A stretch of 64,000 nucleotides of DNA from assembly GCA_034008185.1 (NCBI GenBank), contig CM067082.1:6680984-6744983 (forward strand), read 5' to 3'. Position 1 is the stretch's first letter; each line of letters begins with the position of its first letter. The notes beneath the pieces are model-generated. The model searched no databases, was not told where the DNA came from, and was given only the letters and a program-made list of their open reading frames with translations. Shown here in pieces: positions 1-12,615 of this stretch. This DNA is from Gorsachius magnificus. Taxonomy: Eukaryota > Chordata > Aves > Pelecaniformes > Ardeidae. The translations under genes and the position numbers were made by a program.

Positions 1-99
1 TTTTTTTTTGTTGTCCTACAGCCAAATTTTCTTTGCATACCCTTAGAAATCACCTATCATTCTGTACAAAACAGTTAAACATTTAAATCCCTTTCCATG

Positions 100-687
100 T
101 GTCATGGTTTAGCCCCAGACAACAACTAAGTACCATGCAGCTGTTCGCTCACCCTCTCCCCTCACGCCCAGTGGGATGGGGAAGAGAATCAGAAGGACAA
201 AAGTAAGAAAATTCATGTTTGAGATAAAAAGAGCTTCATAATTGAAATAATAATAATAATAACAACAACAACAACGATAATAATAATAATTTGTAGTGAA
301 AAGAAAAACAACAACAACAAGGGAATAAAAACCGGGAAAAAACAAGTGATGCGATCGCTCACCAATTGCTGACAGATGCCCATCCGATCCCCGAGCAGCA
401 ACCACTGTCCCCCCGGCCAACCGCCCCCAGTTTATACACTGAGCATGATGTCATATGGTATGGAATAGCCCTTGGGCCAGTTGGGGTCAGCTGTCCTGGC
501 TGTTGCCCCTCCCAGCTTCTTGTGCACCTGGCAGAGCTGAGAAGTCCTTGACTGGTGTAAGCACTGCTTAGCAACAGCTAAACCATCAGTGGGTTCTATC
601 AACATTCTTCTAATACTAAACCCAAAACACAGCACTATGCCATCTACTAGGAAGAAAATTAACTCTAACCCAGCCAAAACCTGGACA
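100..687 (-). mobile_element. Solo LTR of an avian endogenous retrovirus (family A, copy 1)
   Basis: Read on the minus strand this block begins TGTCCAGG and ends GGGGCTAAACCATGACA, so it has the TG...CA ends of a retroviral LTR. It aligns along its length with the blocks at 8170-8692 and 41431-42032. On the minus strand it carries a CRE-like TGATGTCA/TGACATCA element followed by TATAAA (complement of 431-436), which fixes the transcriptional direction. The downstream part holds a (TAA)/(CAA)-type microsatellite at about 248-320. No gag, pol or env reading frame lies on either side, so it is a solo LTR. I could not find a convincing target-site duplication, which suggests an old insertion or slightly misplaced ends. 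The family is a common avian type; I have not assigned it to a retroviral class. Confidence 0.8.
431..436 (-). promoter_or_regulatory. TATA box of LTR copy 1
   Basis: TATAAA on the minus strand, downstream of the conserved CATATGA-type/CRE-like stretch (about 445-456). The same spacing is seen in the LTR at 45558, which supports it as the core promoter of the U3 region. Activity is not implied. Confidence 0.6.
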
Positions 688-2889
688 TCATCTCATCCTT
701 GCTATAATTCTGCTGTACTTCCAGATGATGTATCTGAGATCACCCTTGTTCACTGCTACCAGAGGCACATTAAAGCATGCTACATGTGGGGTCTTACTGC
801 CACTCAAGATGCCTACAAGTAAACAGGCTGTCCCCCAGTTGCTATTTAGAAGATCAGAGGTGTCCTGAAGATATGACAAAGAAACCTACAGGAAACATGG
901 GACCTTCTTGGAATGGCAACGTGGGGGCATCTCAATTGGTGCTAACACCTAAATTTGGGAAACTGAATCAAAACACAAAGCTCTGCTTCTGCAGGGAAAA
1001 TCGTACAAAATTCAGTTGAGTGTTGTCAAACGATAATTTGAGATTGGGGTAAGTATCTCAAACATCTGCATTGGACTAACAGGTATGGCATAAGTCCTAG
1101 AGGAGAGCTGTTCCCTTTTGAAATGATAACAGGAGGGCAGCTGAGATTCCTAGGTGGTACTACACGTTCATGTTTAGGCAAAGGTGTATGTGTGAGCCAC
1201 CACACGCAGGATGCAGGAACAACCACAAAACCATGGATGAAATGCAAAGAGTAAATTTATTTTCATTACCTCTCCAACCGGGGATCCCCAAAGCAGCACC
1301 TGGGCAGAGGCACACAAGCAGGGACACAGGCATCGCAGAGCTCAATCCTTGCTAAAGCATCACTGAACCTGCTGTTTTCACCTGTACATCAGGGATTCAC
1401 ACAGGTGTAGTTTACCACTGTGCTTTGATCTTTCCCACAGCAGGGCAGGAATCTCAAGCATGTTCAATGGGGTTCCTCTAAGTCTATCGCAGGCCTGTGT
1501 TATCTAAACACAGATGTTCTACTTGTCAAACACACAAGACTAAACAATGAGTAGTATGATACATGTGGTTTTCTATACCCCGACTGCAAGTGACTTGAGT
1601 GTGTTTACAATCCTCCCTGCCATTCTTCCATTATTTTCCCTCAGTGTATCTTAAATGCCTGTTAGATACCCAGTTCCCTTGTAAACACCTGCAAGCAGTA
1701 ACCTAAACCCAGATTTATTTCTCTTGATCAGATTTTTATACAAATTAAGTTGAACTCTCTATATATCTATGAAGCCACCACTAAAGACCCCAAGCAAAGG
1801 GAAAATCATATCCTTCAAGCCCCTCCCAGCTCACATGTTCCCCCAATCCAACCTTGCCTCACAGATATGATCCAAGACTTAAATTAGGTAATTAACAGAA
1901 ATGGGTTTTATTAATGTAACCAGTCATCTGCTGAACCTCAAGTTTTAACTTCCATGGGTTCTTAGAGTTAAGCAATTTCTCCACATGTAGATAACTGGGC
2001 AGTAAAGGTGTCTTTCCTTCTTTTTCTACCTATATTAAACATGTCTATGTATGTACAGGCATATAAGTATCAGTGTCTGTCTTTGCAGATTAATTAGTAG
2101 CATTTTTGGAGGCAATCCAGATCTTAAGAACACGAGATGAAAAAAGGGTTGGGGTTTTTTTTCAGAAAAAGAGCTTTTAGCTGGGATACCCAGATAAAGA
2201 TTGCAATCACAGACAATTCTGGTACATGTATGTACCGCCCTTAGCCTTTCTGTATTGGCTTGAGCATTATTCAAGAGGAACTCTAAGCAAACCATCACAT
2301 TTTCAGGCACATCATGTTCCCCACATGCTCCTTCTAACCTGTCTCTCAATGATTCTTCTGAGATCATTACTCTACTTATCAGTCATCCTCATGGCCAAGA
2401 TGGATGGGCTTCTCAGTGGCCTCGAAGTACTCTTTGTCACTGAGACAAGTGTCCTACCTTTTTGTGAGAATGCAGTGTGAAGCAAAGTTACATACAACAA
2501 CTGTGGGAACAATTTTAGAATTACTTTCTCCCTTCTTCCCTCCCAAAGCATTAAGCACTTAATGCTGTCTTGGTCAGGTGGACTTGTGATTGAGAAAGCA
2601 CAAAGCAGAACTGGAGAACATACAGCAAGGAAAAAAACCCCACAAATAAACAACAAAAACTCAGCAATCTTCTTTCCTGTGATATCCAATATTAAAGACA
2701 ACCCCACCCCCAACTTGTTTCTTTGCTTTCCTGAGTTGGTCAGAAGAAAAAAGTTGTCAAGGGTGGCACTGGATGTCAATGAGAGGAGACAAAGTTTACA
2801 AGGAAACTTGGAAAAAAAGATGCAAGGAATTTCCCCCCCACCCCGTCCAGCTCCCTCCACCTCTCCTCATAGTACTCTAGTTAGTGACC
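688..2889. other. Unique sequence, no gene seen
   Basis: AT-rich, non-repetitive to the eye. Reading frames are short and show no family motif. Some CA- and TG-rich patches occur, but nothing I can assign. Confidence 0.5.
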
Positions 2890-3185
2890 ATCTCAATGAC
2901 CTCCTCTGAACATGTTCCAGTTTCTCTCTTGTACAGGTGCCTGAAACTGGATACAGTATTCCAAATTCAAGCTGATAAGCACCAAATAAAGGGGAATAAT
3001 CACTTCCCTTGTTCTCCTGGCAATGCTCCTATTGATATAGCTCAGTAAGCTGCTAGTCTTTTATCACTGCCAGGGTACACTGCTGGCTGCTGTTAACTAC
3101 TCTCCAGTAGGATCCACAGGCATTTTTCAACCTACATGCTGTCAGTCAGCCCTCAGCTTGCAAATTTGTTTTGACATTCTCTGGC
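2890..3185 (-). mobile_element. Old CR1 LINE fragment
   Basis: The plus-strand text follows the antisense of the CR1 ORF2 C-terminal region: phrases corresponding to 'cctcctctgaac..gttccag', 'ggatacagtattcca', 'gggaataatcacttccc', 'ctcctggcaatgctcct' and 'gtacactgctggctgc' come in the expected order. It is heavily mutated, has no long open frame and lacks the 3' tail, so only an internal piece remains. The subfamily cannot be stated. Confidence 0.65.
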
Positions 3186-6100
3186 CCAATTATTTTTCAA
3201 CAAATTATTTATTTTTCAACCCCTAGGTGTGTGAACTCTTGGGAAATGGGGAGAGATGAGAAGTTTACTTATTAATAAAATCGCACATATCTATACTTAG
3301 TTCAGATCAACCTTCAGCTTTTTAACGCTTTCAGAGCACATTGTCTCTTGTAGCCCAGATGCAAGGCTGTCCTTGCCATAAGGACTCCCCTGCAGTTAGT
3401 ACTGTACTAGAAAGAAACAATTCTGGAGAATATTATTTTCATTATAACTAATTGTGTCTAGGAAGATCTAGAGCAGTATGCTCAGTCCTGAGGAAATGGA
3501 AGGTGCGCCAAACACAGTCAGGTTCTTTCTAATGTTTCTTGTAGAGTAAACCCATGAAGATGAAACCTTTAGATAACTGAGATGCAATTCAGTTGGAGAT
3601 TCAGAGAAATTTAGGTGGCTACAGTACAGATGTCTATACTGGAAAGATTTGTGAACATTTCTGTTAGTGACTGAGAATACAAATCCTGCTGTTAATCCTG
3701 AGGATGCTATGAAGATTGACATCATGATAATGAGAATGAAGTTGGAGCATTTATGAAGCGCTTGACTGCCTGGAAAGTAGGGTATCTTCCAAGAAAATGT
3801 GTTTGAATACACCAGACTGAAAGGTCTGTGTTGAGGAACAAGAAATGTGTGCAGTTTTTAAAAAATGTAAGAGCAGTGAGTCTGCAAAGGAGCACAGGCA
3901 ACATCAATGCACAGTGCATAGTGAGCTCCCAGTGCAGTGCTGCAGGGGAAGGAGAGTAACACAGCTCTTGGATGCACACTCCAGAGCAGTGTGAGTAGCA
4001 GTAAGGAGGTGGCTTTTATGTCTGTGCTGGGTTGGTCAGACTGAGAGTCAGATTGCAGTCCTGAAGGTAGTGCTGTTATTTCCTCCTCCTGTTCAGCTGG
4101 AATCTTGAGTTAGAAATGCCTCCTCCCTCCTAAACCAAGACAGGAGAGGTACTTTTTAAGTTTGTTATGAGCATGCATAAATACCAAGTTAGAACAAGAC
4201 AATGCTTCATCCTAAATAAGAGAGTATGAAAAATATCTTCCCTTGTTAAGTATTCCCACCAAGTGGGAATTCTTTCCAGCCAGTAGTCTTCAGTTATGAG
4301 AAATTCAACACTGCTCATGAGAGATTCTTTCTCCTTGTCAAGCCCCTTTCTGTGGGGTCTTTTCCTAGAAGAGTCCATCCTCTTCCTGCATTTGTGTTGC
4401 AGATCTCTCCAAGGTCTCTTTCATTCCTTCTCTGCTCAACTCTTCTCCAGCTGCTCTAAGGGAAAACCATCTCCTTCCTTCCATCAGACAGAACAGAGAC
4501 CCAAACAGCATTCTGTCCTCCTTCCAGGCACTGCCTTTTTAATAAAATATGCTATATGTAGTACTTACTCTACCAAATAATTTGAGAACAAATTAAGTAG
4601 ACCACTCACAACCAGTGTCTAGAAGTTCTGTTGTGTTCTGGGTTCTTCCTAGACGAGCAACGTATTGGACTGAAAATTAGTTGGAAGATGAAATTGCTTG
4701 TCTACAAATAAGGGGTTCCTTCTCTGTCTTGGACTCAGTGAGCGCTTGTTCAAGATAGCTTGCCTACATGGATATAAAGTCAACCAGATCAAGACAGGGA
4801 CAAGTATTCTGCAGTGTGAGTTTGCAGGCATAACATTTTCTTTTTAAGTTTCTTTTAAATTCTATACACTTCACTCCTCCTTGTTTACTGAAATATGAAC
4901 ATTAATATTTTTATTCTTGTTTGTCTGGCACCCGTACTGCAAAAATCAATGTTCTACTTAGGGAAATTATTCAGCAGGTATTAATGCTTCTTCATACAAC
5001 TCCATATCCATTTTCTGTGGTGTTCTTTTCAATTGCAAATTGAAAACCAGTATGAAAGTGTTACCGCTGCAATCACAGTTAAGTCTACTAAGTTATGAAA
5101 GGAGAGAGAGAGGAAAAGAAAGAATTGAATTACAATAATACAAATAAGAATGCATGAAGTGCTGAATGCAAAATTGGGTACGATGTTGTGTGTCTGTGTG
5201 GGGAAATCAAACTAATATTGTATTAAGACAGTTTGCCTCTGTCACCTAAATGGCACAAGGTGATAGAAAGAGAAAGAAGAGGAAAGCATTAATTCTTCCA
5301 ACACAAATAAATTTCTTTCACAACTCACTGAAGCCACCGTGGGTCTTCGAACTGCTTCCATGATAGACTTCTCCTTCAAGCATAATATGCTTCCCTTTCA
5401 GCATAATATAAGCAATAAACAATATAATTAGAACGTGCGGCTTAAAACAAAGAACACCCATAGAGCAGGGATCCAGTATGCTTTCTGTGCGATCAGATAA
5501 TATCACACACCAGGTGAAGAGAAGCCTTTCTTTGCTATCAAGATGCCAAACTTGAATGCCAACATTTGAGCTTTATTGTTAGAAATTTTCTCTCAGCTGA
5601 AAGGTGCTAACTACTCCTCCTTATTAAGAGTAGTAGTAGTAATACTGCAACTCTTTGGCCTTCTGTCCTTATTTCTTGGGGAAAAACATATTTCTGGTAT
5701 GTCTTCTCAGAAAACAGAGGTGATGTTCAAATCACTCAGACCTGAAGATGGTGTCTTTATACGTCGGATTTCCTGAACTGATCTTTTCTTCCCAAGAGGT
5801 CACTTGGCTTTATAATCATCTTTTCAGAGAGACATGGTGTTTGTCATAAAGAGACAAAAAGTTTGAGATAAGTTCTTTACACAAACTTAAAGTGCATACA
5901 CTGTACTCTAGGTAGCACAAGGTGTAAGCTAATCCATGCAAAATAAGAGCTATGTATATGCAATTTTTCTCAGCATTTTCAATGCAATTTGGTTAGAAGG
6001 GAGTTCAAGATGATTCTTTTCTCCCTGTTTCTACTAATTTCTGGTTCTTTTCTCTTCTCTGAAATGGCCAGAACCATTCTTTTTATAGGTTTCTAGTACA

Positions 6101-8169
6101 TACTATACAGCCTCCCTACCCAGCCTCAATTAATTTTCTGCAATTCCTGACTTAAACTACCTTGCCTAGATCAATGCTAGCACTTAATTCAAAATGTACT
6201 TGCATCTGAAAGGATGCATGTCAATGTGTAATACAACATCTATTAGTTTTAAAACCTTCTGTTAGGTGTGATATCATCTCTGACTGTTGCAGGGGGCAGG
6301 GGGAAGGTGTTAGGCTCAATATGGAAGTTTCAGAACTAAAAGAAAAAGTATACAAATCCATTAAAAAAAATACCACTCCCTCTCCTCCTAACATCCCCCA
6401 AACATACTGAAACAATAAATGAATCCTAACTACCACTGAATCTCTACTTTTTTCTTAGGCTTCCCAACTCAGTGAACTTGGTCAGTGTCTATACATGTAC
6501 AATAATAAAAGTCATATCGATATAAGTCTAGTGGTCTTAGGTCCTAGTGAGGTGTTGATCTGATAGATAATTAATATCCCATGGACATGTACATAAAATA
6601 TTTACTGTCTCAAATCAGCCTTAGACAGCAGTCCTTTGTTTCTAACTAGTAATAGAAATCTCTGAGCATGTAAAACCTATGAATTTTGCAGACTTCTACA
6701 GATTTAGTGTTGCATTTTTTCTTTTCCCCAAAACAGAACTTCCATTAAGAATCAAAACACAGCTTCCAGCTACTCATTAACCTGTTTAATTTCCTTAGTG
6801 GAAGTCAGACTAAAGAAAAAAAGAATTAGCACTATTCAAAGAGAAAATTCCTGGTCATTCATCTAAATGTTTCTAATTTTAAAACCTAGCTTGACCATTT
6901 AAGTGCTAGCAGACTGGAGTCAATTTGTTTGTATAAAAGGCACCTTTGGCTTTTGTGACTGAAAATGAATGATGAAACAATTACTCTCCTAGACTACAAA
7001 ATACTTATTTATAAACAAAACCCAAAGTATAGTACATTAGCACTAATGACTAAATAATTAATTGCTACCAGCACAAAATGTTGGGAAAGGTCTATATTGA
7101 GACTCATTATTATCAAATATTTCAGCTTTCTTTTCTAATTTTAGATCATTGTATGACCTGCTAATAATAATAATAGCTTTAGTTTATACTCAAGGCACTT
7201 ACAATTCTATGTTAGATAGAGTTATAACCCTGTGAGCAGATGCATCTTCCTCTATCCCAACAGGCTTGTTTATCTGTAGAGCTTGAGATATTACTGCTGT
7301 TATCTGTTAGCTGGTTCCTAACACAAGTGACAGACACCTGCACATTAGAGATAAAGCCTCTGGGATCAACTGTCTATTGTGAAATGTGGAAAAAGCTGAA
7401 TCTGAACTTCTCTGAATAGCAAATGCAGGAAAGAAACTTCCACTGAAGAAGGAAGATGCTGTTTGCCAGCAAAGTGTGGATCATATTGTCTTCTGTATTT
7501 CATGTAAGGTGAAATAACTTAGTATAGCTACAAGTAAGTGAAATGCGTTGTTTGGCATCGGCGATGGAGAGCTTTGTTACAACAGTGCTCCACAGGTCTG
7601 TAATATGTACCTTTCATGCAGGTGTAAAAATATAGCAAGCTAGAGTAATCCCTATTCCTCTCTAGGATGCCTGTGTGACAAATTTCTTCGCTCACAGTTC
7701 CCTCTCCCTACCTTCCCTTCTCCTTGGCTCCTCTCAGGTCATAAGCCTTATGAGCATCTAATTGCTAATGAGATTTTGGAATTGCAGCCTGCTCTATTTT
7801 CTAACTGAGGTGGCATTTGGCGGTTACCACCCTCTTCAGCTACCTAGGCTACTAGCTACAACCTTCTTTACAAATGCAAACAAAATAAGCCCATCCTCCT
7901 TGATGGCACAGTTGACTGAAAGGAAGCAGACATTGCTGACCAAGACAGTTTTCAGTGTAGGAGAAAGAAAATACAGGATTTTCCTGATTGTTATGTTACT
8001 TTGAATGTGAACAACCACTTTGGCAATAAGGCAGCCAACCCCCAGTCTGGGAATGACCAGGAGCGAAGATATATGTCACCTCTGGGATGTAGATGAATGT
8101 AGATATGTAGGCAAAAGGACATTGGTGTGTGGAGCCTGGAAGTGATGGAGAAATGTTTGAATAAGTATC
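3186..8169. other. Unique AT-rich sequence, no gene seen
   Basis: About 5 kb without a recognisable repeat or exon. The minus-strand frames around 3468-3979 (up to 114 codons) show no domain and overlap one another in different frames, as expected by chance. Minor features are short purine stretches near 5100 and 5270, and a (TAATAA)-type run near 7161. Any enhancer here would need cross-species alignment. Confidence 0.5.
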
Positions 8170-8692
8170 TGTTGTGGTTTAACCTGGCAGACAGCTGAAC
8201 ACCATCCAGCTGCTCTCTGCCTGCCCCCCTCCCTCAGTGGGATGGGGGAGAGAATCGGGAAAAAAGTAAAACCCATGGGCTGAGATAAAGACAGCTTCAT
8301 AAAACAGCAGAGGAAAAGAATAACTAATAATAACGCTAAGAGAATACAAAACAAGAGTTGCACAGTGCAATTGCTCACCACCCACTGACCAATGCCCAGT
8401 CCATCCAAGCAGCGATGGCTGTTCCACCCGGACAACTGCCCCTGAGCATGACATCATATGGTGTAACCCCTTGGCTGGTTGGGGTCAGCTGTCCTGGCTG
8501 TGTCCCCTCCCAGCTTCTGGTGCACCTGGCAGAGCAGGGGAAGCTGAAAAGTTTTGACTGGTGTAAGCACTGCTCAGCAACAACTGACATCATCAGGGTG
8601 TTATCAACATTCTTCTCATCCTAAATCCAAACCACAGCACTATGCCAGCTACTAGGAAGAAATTTAACTCTATCCCAGATGAAACCAGGACA
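8170..8692 (-). mobile_element. Solo LTR of family A, copy 2, TATA box deleted
   Basis: Minus-strand reading starts TGTCCTGGTTTCATC and ends GGTTAAACCACAACA. It parallels copy 1 almost base for base near the ends (for example the shared stretch around 8608-8675). Relative to copy 1 about 12 bases covering the TATAAA are missing at about 8442, and the promoter-proximal CRE-like motif survives as TGATGTCA on the minus strand. No internal retroviral genes flank it, and no clear target-site duplication is seen. It is in the same orientation as copy 1, but the 7.5 kb between them is not retroviral. Confidence 0.8.
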
Positions 8693-11075
8693 GCACTGTG
8701 GTAAAAGGGGGAAGACGTGAAGACTACTACAGCTTTGTTAATCAGACTAAATTGACAGAAAAAGGAGGAAGATCAGAACAACAACAACTTTGTTTCCATA
8801 TCCATATGGAGGATAAACCTCTGGTAACAGCTGTTTTTGTTTCACTAAATACCAGCAGTGTGTTTGCTGTTTACCTGTTATGCCATAGAAGAGCTAATTC
8901 TGAGGTATGCTGAGGAATGCAAATTAAGGTCTTCATTTTAACTGCCTGCCTGTCTCAAGGAGTGGTTGGCTATGACCAATATGGTATTTTGGGAACAGCA
9001 AAGGAACATCCTGCACTGTGCTCAACAGAATATTTTTTTTCTTTATTAATAAAACCAAGAAGTGACTGCTGAACTCTGCTGTGCTTTTTATTAATTACTA
9101 TTATTTACTGTTTGGTACAATACATAATAGGGAGAAAAGCACTTACTTTTCTTAAATGAGTTCAGAATTGTATTATCTTGTATGGTAAGAAAGAAAGCAG
9201 CACACTGAAAGCATGTAATTAACTTGTACCGTGAATGATGTGGTGGAAAACAAAGGCCAGTGTGGAGCTAATGTGGTGGATGCAAAATAATGTGTTCTCA
9301 TGCACAGCATTCCGGAGGTTTACATTATTCCCACCACTTATTGTGTTTCCTGAGTCATGGTGTTATTTGGAAAATAATTTGTACCAAAACAAAAACAGAG
9401 CCTAAATCATATGCTTTTGTGCAGGAAATAAATCTCAGTAAAAAGGCAAATAGTGTTACCCCCACTCCCCTTCTTTGACCTGCAATGCAAAGAACATTAT
9501 ATGTCAAGGAGCACAGCATAGCAAATAGCCCATTTGCAGCTTAACTGCTTGACAGTCCCAGGAGCGACTTTGGAGCCATCAACACAACCGTGCTGGCTGC
9601 ATCCCATTGGTTTGCTTTAGTCCAGTCACTTTACATTAGCAATGTCACTCACTGTATTGCAGCAGGACAGACAAAGCATGATGTTTTGTGTCACGCGAAG
9701 GAGCCAAAAGAAAATGTTCCCTGAAAACAGTGGTGATTTTGCCTTTTTTTTTTTTTTTTTTAAATATCTCAACCCAAAATATCATCCCCATTATATAGCA
9801 ATTTTTCTTCTGAGGATTACTGTGGCTCTGCCTGTGAAGGCATCACTTCACTCATCATTTAATGCAGCCACCTCTGGGATGGAGAGTGACAGACAACAGG
9901 TAGTAACAGCACAGGAGCTGGAGAGGGAACTCTGGGATAAGGACACCAGGGAAGCTGTCTGCAAAGCACTTCCTATGGAGCACTTCAAAATAGCCAGGGA
10001 TAAACAGGGTTTTCTCCTTTTCCAATCCCTATCCAAAGGAATCATCTCACTTTCTACGGCATCTTGGAATAGGAAGACCCAATCAGTTATATATACAGCA
10101 AAAATATTTTAAACCTTAAGCTTATAATATCTAGGCCTCACTATAATATCTTTTGAATAATTGAAAATAATAATAATAAAAAAAACCCAAACACATTCAG
10201 GTGAGAATACTTGTGGAGAACATTTTTAAACCCCAACCATTTAAATGTTGACACTTAAACGTAATTTTAGTTGTCTAAATATATTAGTACCATTGGAGAT
10301 ACTCTGAGGTATCAGACATCTGCATGTGACTCACAAATATGACACTAAAATATCTTAAAAAGCACTGAACATCTATGTTTAAGTAATTGAATTGAACCAC
10401 TATATGTACCAGCAGAGGTCCAGAAGGAAATCAGCCTTTTCTGAATTTCAGATAATGTGTTTAGTTGTCTAAACGTGGTTTTCATTGTGTAACTTTAGAC
10501 ATCACAGGTTTATTCATTTCATCTTGTCACAGAAAACAGAGTCATGGAGAAATCTAACCGGGTATTGCATCTATCAGGCAATCCATCACAAAATGACAAC
10601 ATAGTTCTTTTTTCAGAAGCTCTTTCCTGTCCTAGATGTACATACACCCTCACTGTAGACTAACTTAAAACTATTTTTGTGAGCACCATCACATCTTAAA
10701 TGCCATCTTAGTTGCCTTTATCAATAGCAGAAAGAAAGGAAGCCCTTATTTAGAGGTTCAAGTAGGAGTTAGTGTTAATTCTGCTTAGCCTCTCTTTTTG
10801 TTAATTGATCTTTGAGGAAACCTAAGAAATCAACTCAGATGTAGAAACCTGCATCGCAGAGATCTTCATTTGGTGAGGTGAGTCCTGCCCTTTGCATCAA
10901 GATGAGTACTGGGGCAGAAGCAAGTCTTTCATCTAGTAATTTCTTGAAAGCAACTTCCTTCTGTGTGTACACATCACAGTACACAAAGGATATTTATGCA
11001 TTTATTTAGCTATTTATTTATTTATTGAGTGGGGACTCTTTCACCATTCAAAAATAAAGTGGAACCAGCAAACAT
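8693..11075. other. Unique sequence with a poly(T) run
   Basis: No gene recognised. The longest frame (9642-10112, plus) runs straight through a 19-20 base T run near 9743-9762, giving a phenylalanine block, and has no family motif. I read it as chance. A (TTTA)n-like patch lies at about 11000-11025. Confidence 0.5.
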
Positions 11076-11680
11076 TGAATAGAACAGAACAGAATAGAAT
11101 AGAATAGATTACACTATTTTAGTTGGAAGGGACCTGCAACAATCATCTAGTCCAACTGCCTGACCACTTCAGGGCTGACCAAGTTAAAACATGTTATTAA
11201 GGAAGAGCATTGTCGAAATGCCTCTTAAACACTGGCAGGCTTGGGGCATCGACCCCTCTCTAGGAAGCCTGTCCCAGTGTTGACCACCCTCGCGGTAAAG
11301 AAATGCTTCCTAATGTCCAGCCTGAACCTCCCCTGGCACAGCATTGAACCATTCCCACATGTCCTATCACTGGACACCAGGGAGAAGAGATCAGCACCTG
11401 CCTCCCCACTTCCCTTCCTCCGCAAGGCATACAGAGCAATAAGGTGGCCCCTCAGTCTCCTTTTCTCCAAACTAGAAAAGCCCAAAGTTCTTAGCTGCTC
11501 GTCACAGGACATTCCTTCCAGCCCTTTCACCAGCTTTGTTGCTCTCCTCTGGACTCATCCAAGGACTTTAAATCCTTCTTACATTGTGGGGCCCAGAACT
11601 GCACACAGTGCTCAAGATGAGGCCACACCAATGCTGAATACAGCAGGATAATCACCTCTTTTGATCAGCTGGTTATACTG
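11076..11680 (-). mobile_element. CR1 LINE, 5'-truncated, minus strand
   Basis: The plus strand shows the antisense CR1 3' end: a GAATA-rich tail (11076-11109), 'ttggaagggacctgca', 'tctagtccaactgcc', then the antisense of the ORF2 C-terminus through 'ctcctctggac' and 'tggggcccagaactgcacacagtgctc'. The frame 11225-11530 (minus) retains [18 protein letters not shown] and [13 protein letters not shown], matching the [10 protein letters not shown] and LDIRK/RxFFTxRVV signatures of CR1 ORF2. It is cut off at about 11680, where a plus-strand CR1 starts with no visible spacer. Confidence 0.85.
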
Positions 11681-12615
11681 TGTTTGAGTACATCTTCATT
11701 AGTCATATGGATGATGGGGCAGAGTGTAACTCAACAAGTTTACAGATGACACCAAATTGTGAGGAGTGGCTGATACACCAGAAGGTTGTGCTACTCTCCA
11801 GAGGAACCCTGATGGGCTTGAGAAATGCTCTGACAGGAAGCTGTCAGAGTTTAACAATAAATGCAAAGTCCTGCACCTGGGGAAGAGCAGCTCCATGTAC
11901 TACTGTAAGCTGGGATCCACTCAGCTCTAAAGCAGCTTGACAGAGCAGGACCTGGGTGTCATGGTGACACCAGGTTAGACATGAGTAAACAATGTGCCCT
12001 TGCTGCAAAGAAGATGAATGACATTAGGAGGACTGTGGCCAGCAGGTCGAAGGAGGTGATCCTTCCTCTTTATTCAGCACTGATGAAGAGTACTGTGTCC
12101 AGTTCTGGGCTCCTTAGTACAGGAGAGATATGGACATAGTGGAGAGAGTCCCGCAAAGGACCATCAAGCAATGATTCAGGGACTGAAGCCCCTGGAATAT
12201 AAGGAAAGACTAAGAGAGCTGGGACTGTTCAGCCTGGAGAAGGAAAGGCTCAGGGAGCATATCATAAATGTGCATAAATACCTGAAGGGAGGGTGCAAAG
12301 AGGACAGAGCCAGGCTCTTTTCAGTGGTACCCAGTGACAGGACAGGTGGCAATGGGTAGAAACTGAAACACAGGAAGTTCCCTCTGAACATCAGGAAACA
12401 CTTTTTTTTTTTACTGTGAAGGTGACTGAGTACTGGCACAGGTTTCTCAGAGATGTTGTGGAGTCTTCTTCTTCAGAAATATTCAGAAGTGGTCCAAAAC
12501 CAGTCCTGAGCATCTGGCTCTAGGTGGCACTTGCTTGAGGAGGGGGGTTGGACCAGTTGACCTCCAAATGTTTTTTCCAACATCAACCATTCTGTGGTTC
12601 TGTGATTCTGTGAAA
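11681..12615 (+). mobile_element. CR1 LINE, 5'-truncated, plus strand
   Basis: It starts inside the reverse-transcriptase core: the frame reads FEYIFISHMDDGAECNS, corresponding to [14 protein letters not shown], followed by a degraded FADDTKL (tttacagatgacaccaaattg near 11738). The C-terminal signature [19 protein letters not shown] is readable at 12171-12359. It ends in a tail of TTCTGTG/GTTCTGTGATTCTGTGA units at 12590-12613. Several frameshifts and stops make it non-coding. The tail uses CTGTG rather than CTATG, so it is a different and older subfamily than the long copy at 15.3 kb. Confidence 0.85.

Noticed and set aside
2372..2860. 162-codon minus frame
   Set aside because: No domain, overlaps another frame in the opposite direction, composition as in flanking unique DNA.
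100..8692. Two same-orientation LTRs 7.5 kb apart as the ends of one provirus
   Set aside because: The interval has no gag, pol or env frame or motif, contains an unrelated old CR1 piece, and the two LTRs differ too much (including the TATA deletion) to be a pair from one insertion.
9642..10112. 156-codon plus frame
   Set aside because: Runs through a poly(T) tract and shows no family motif.
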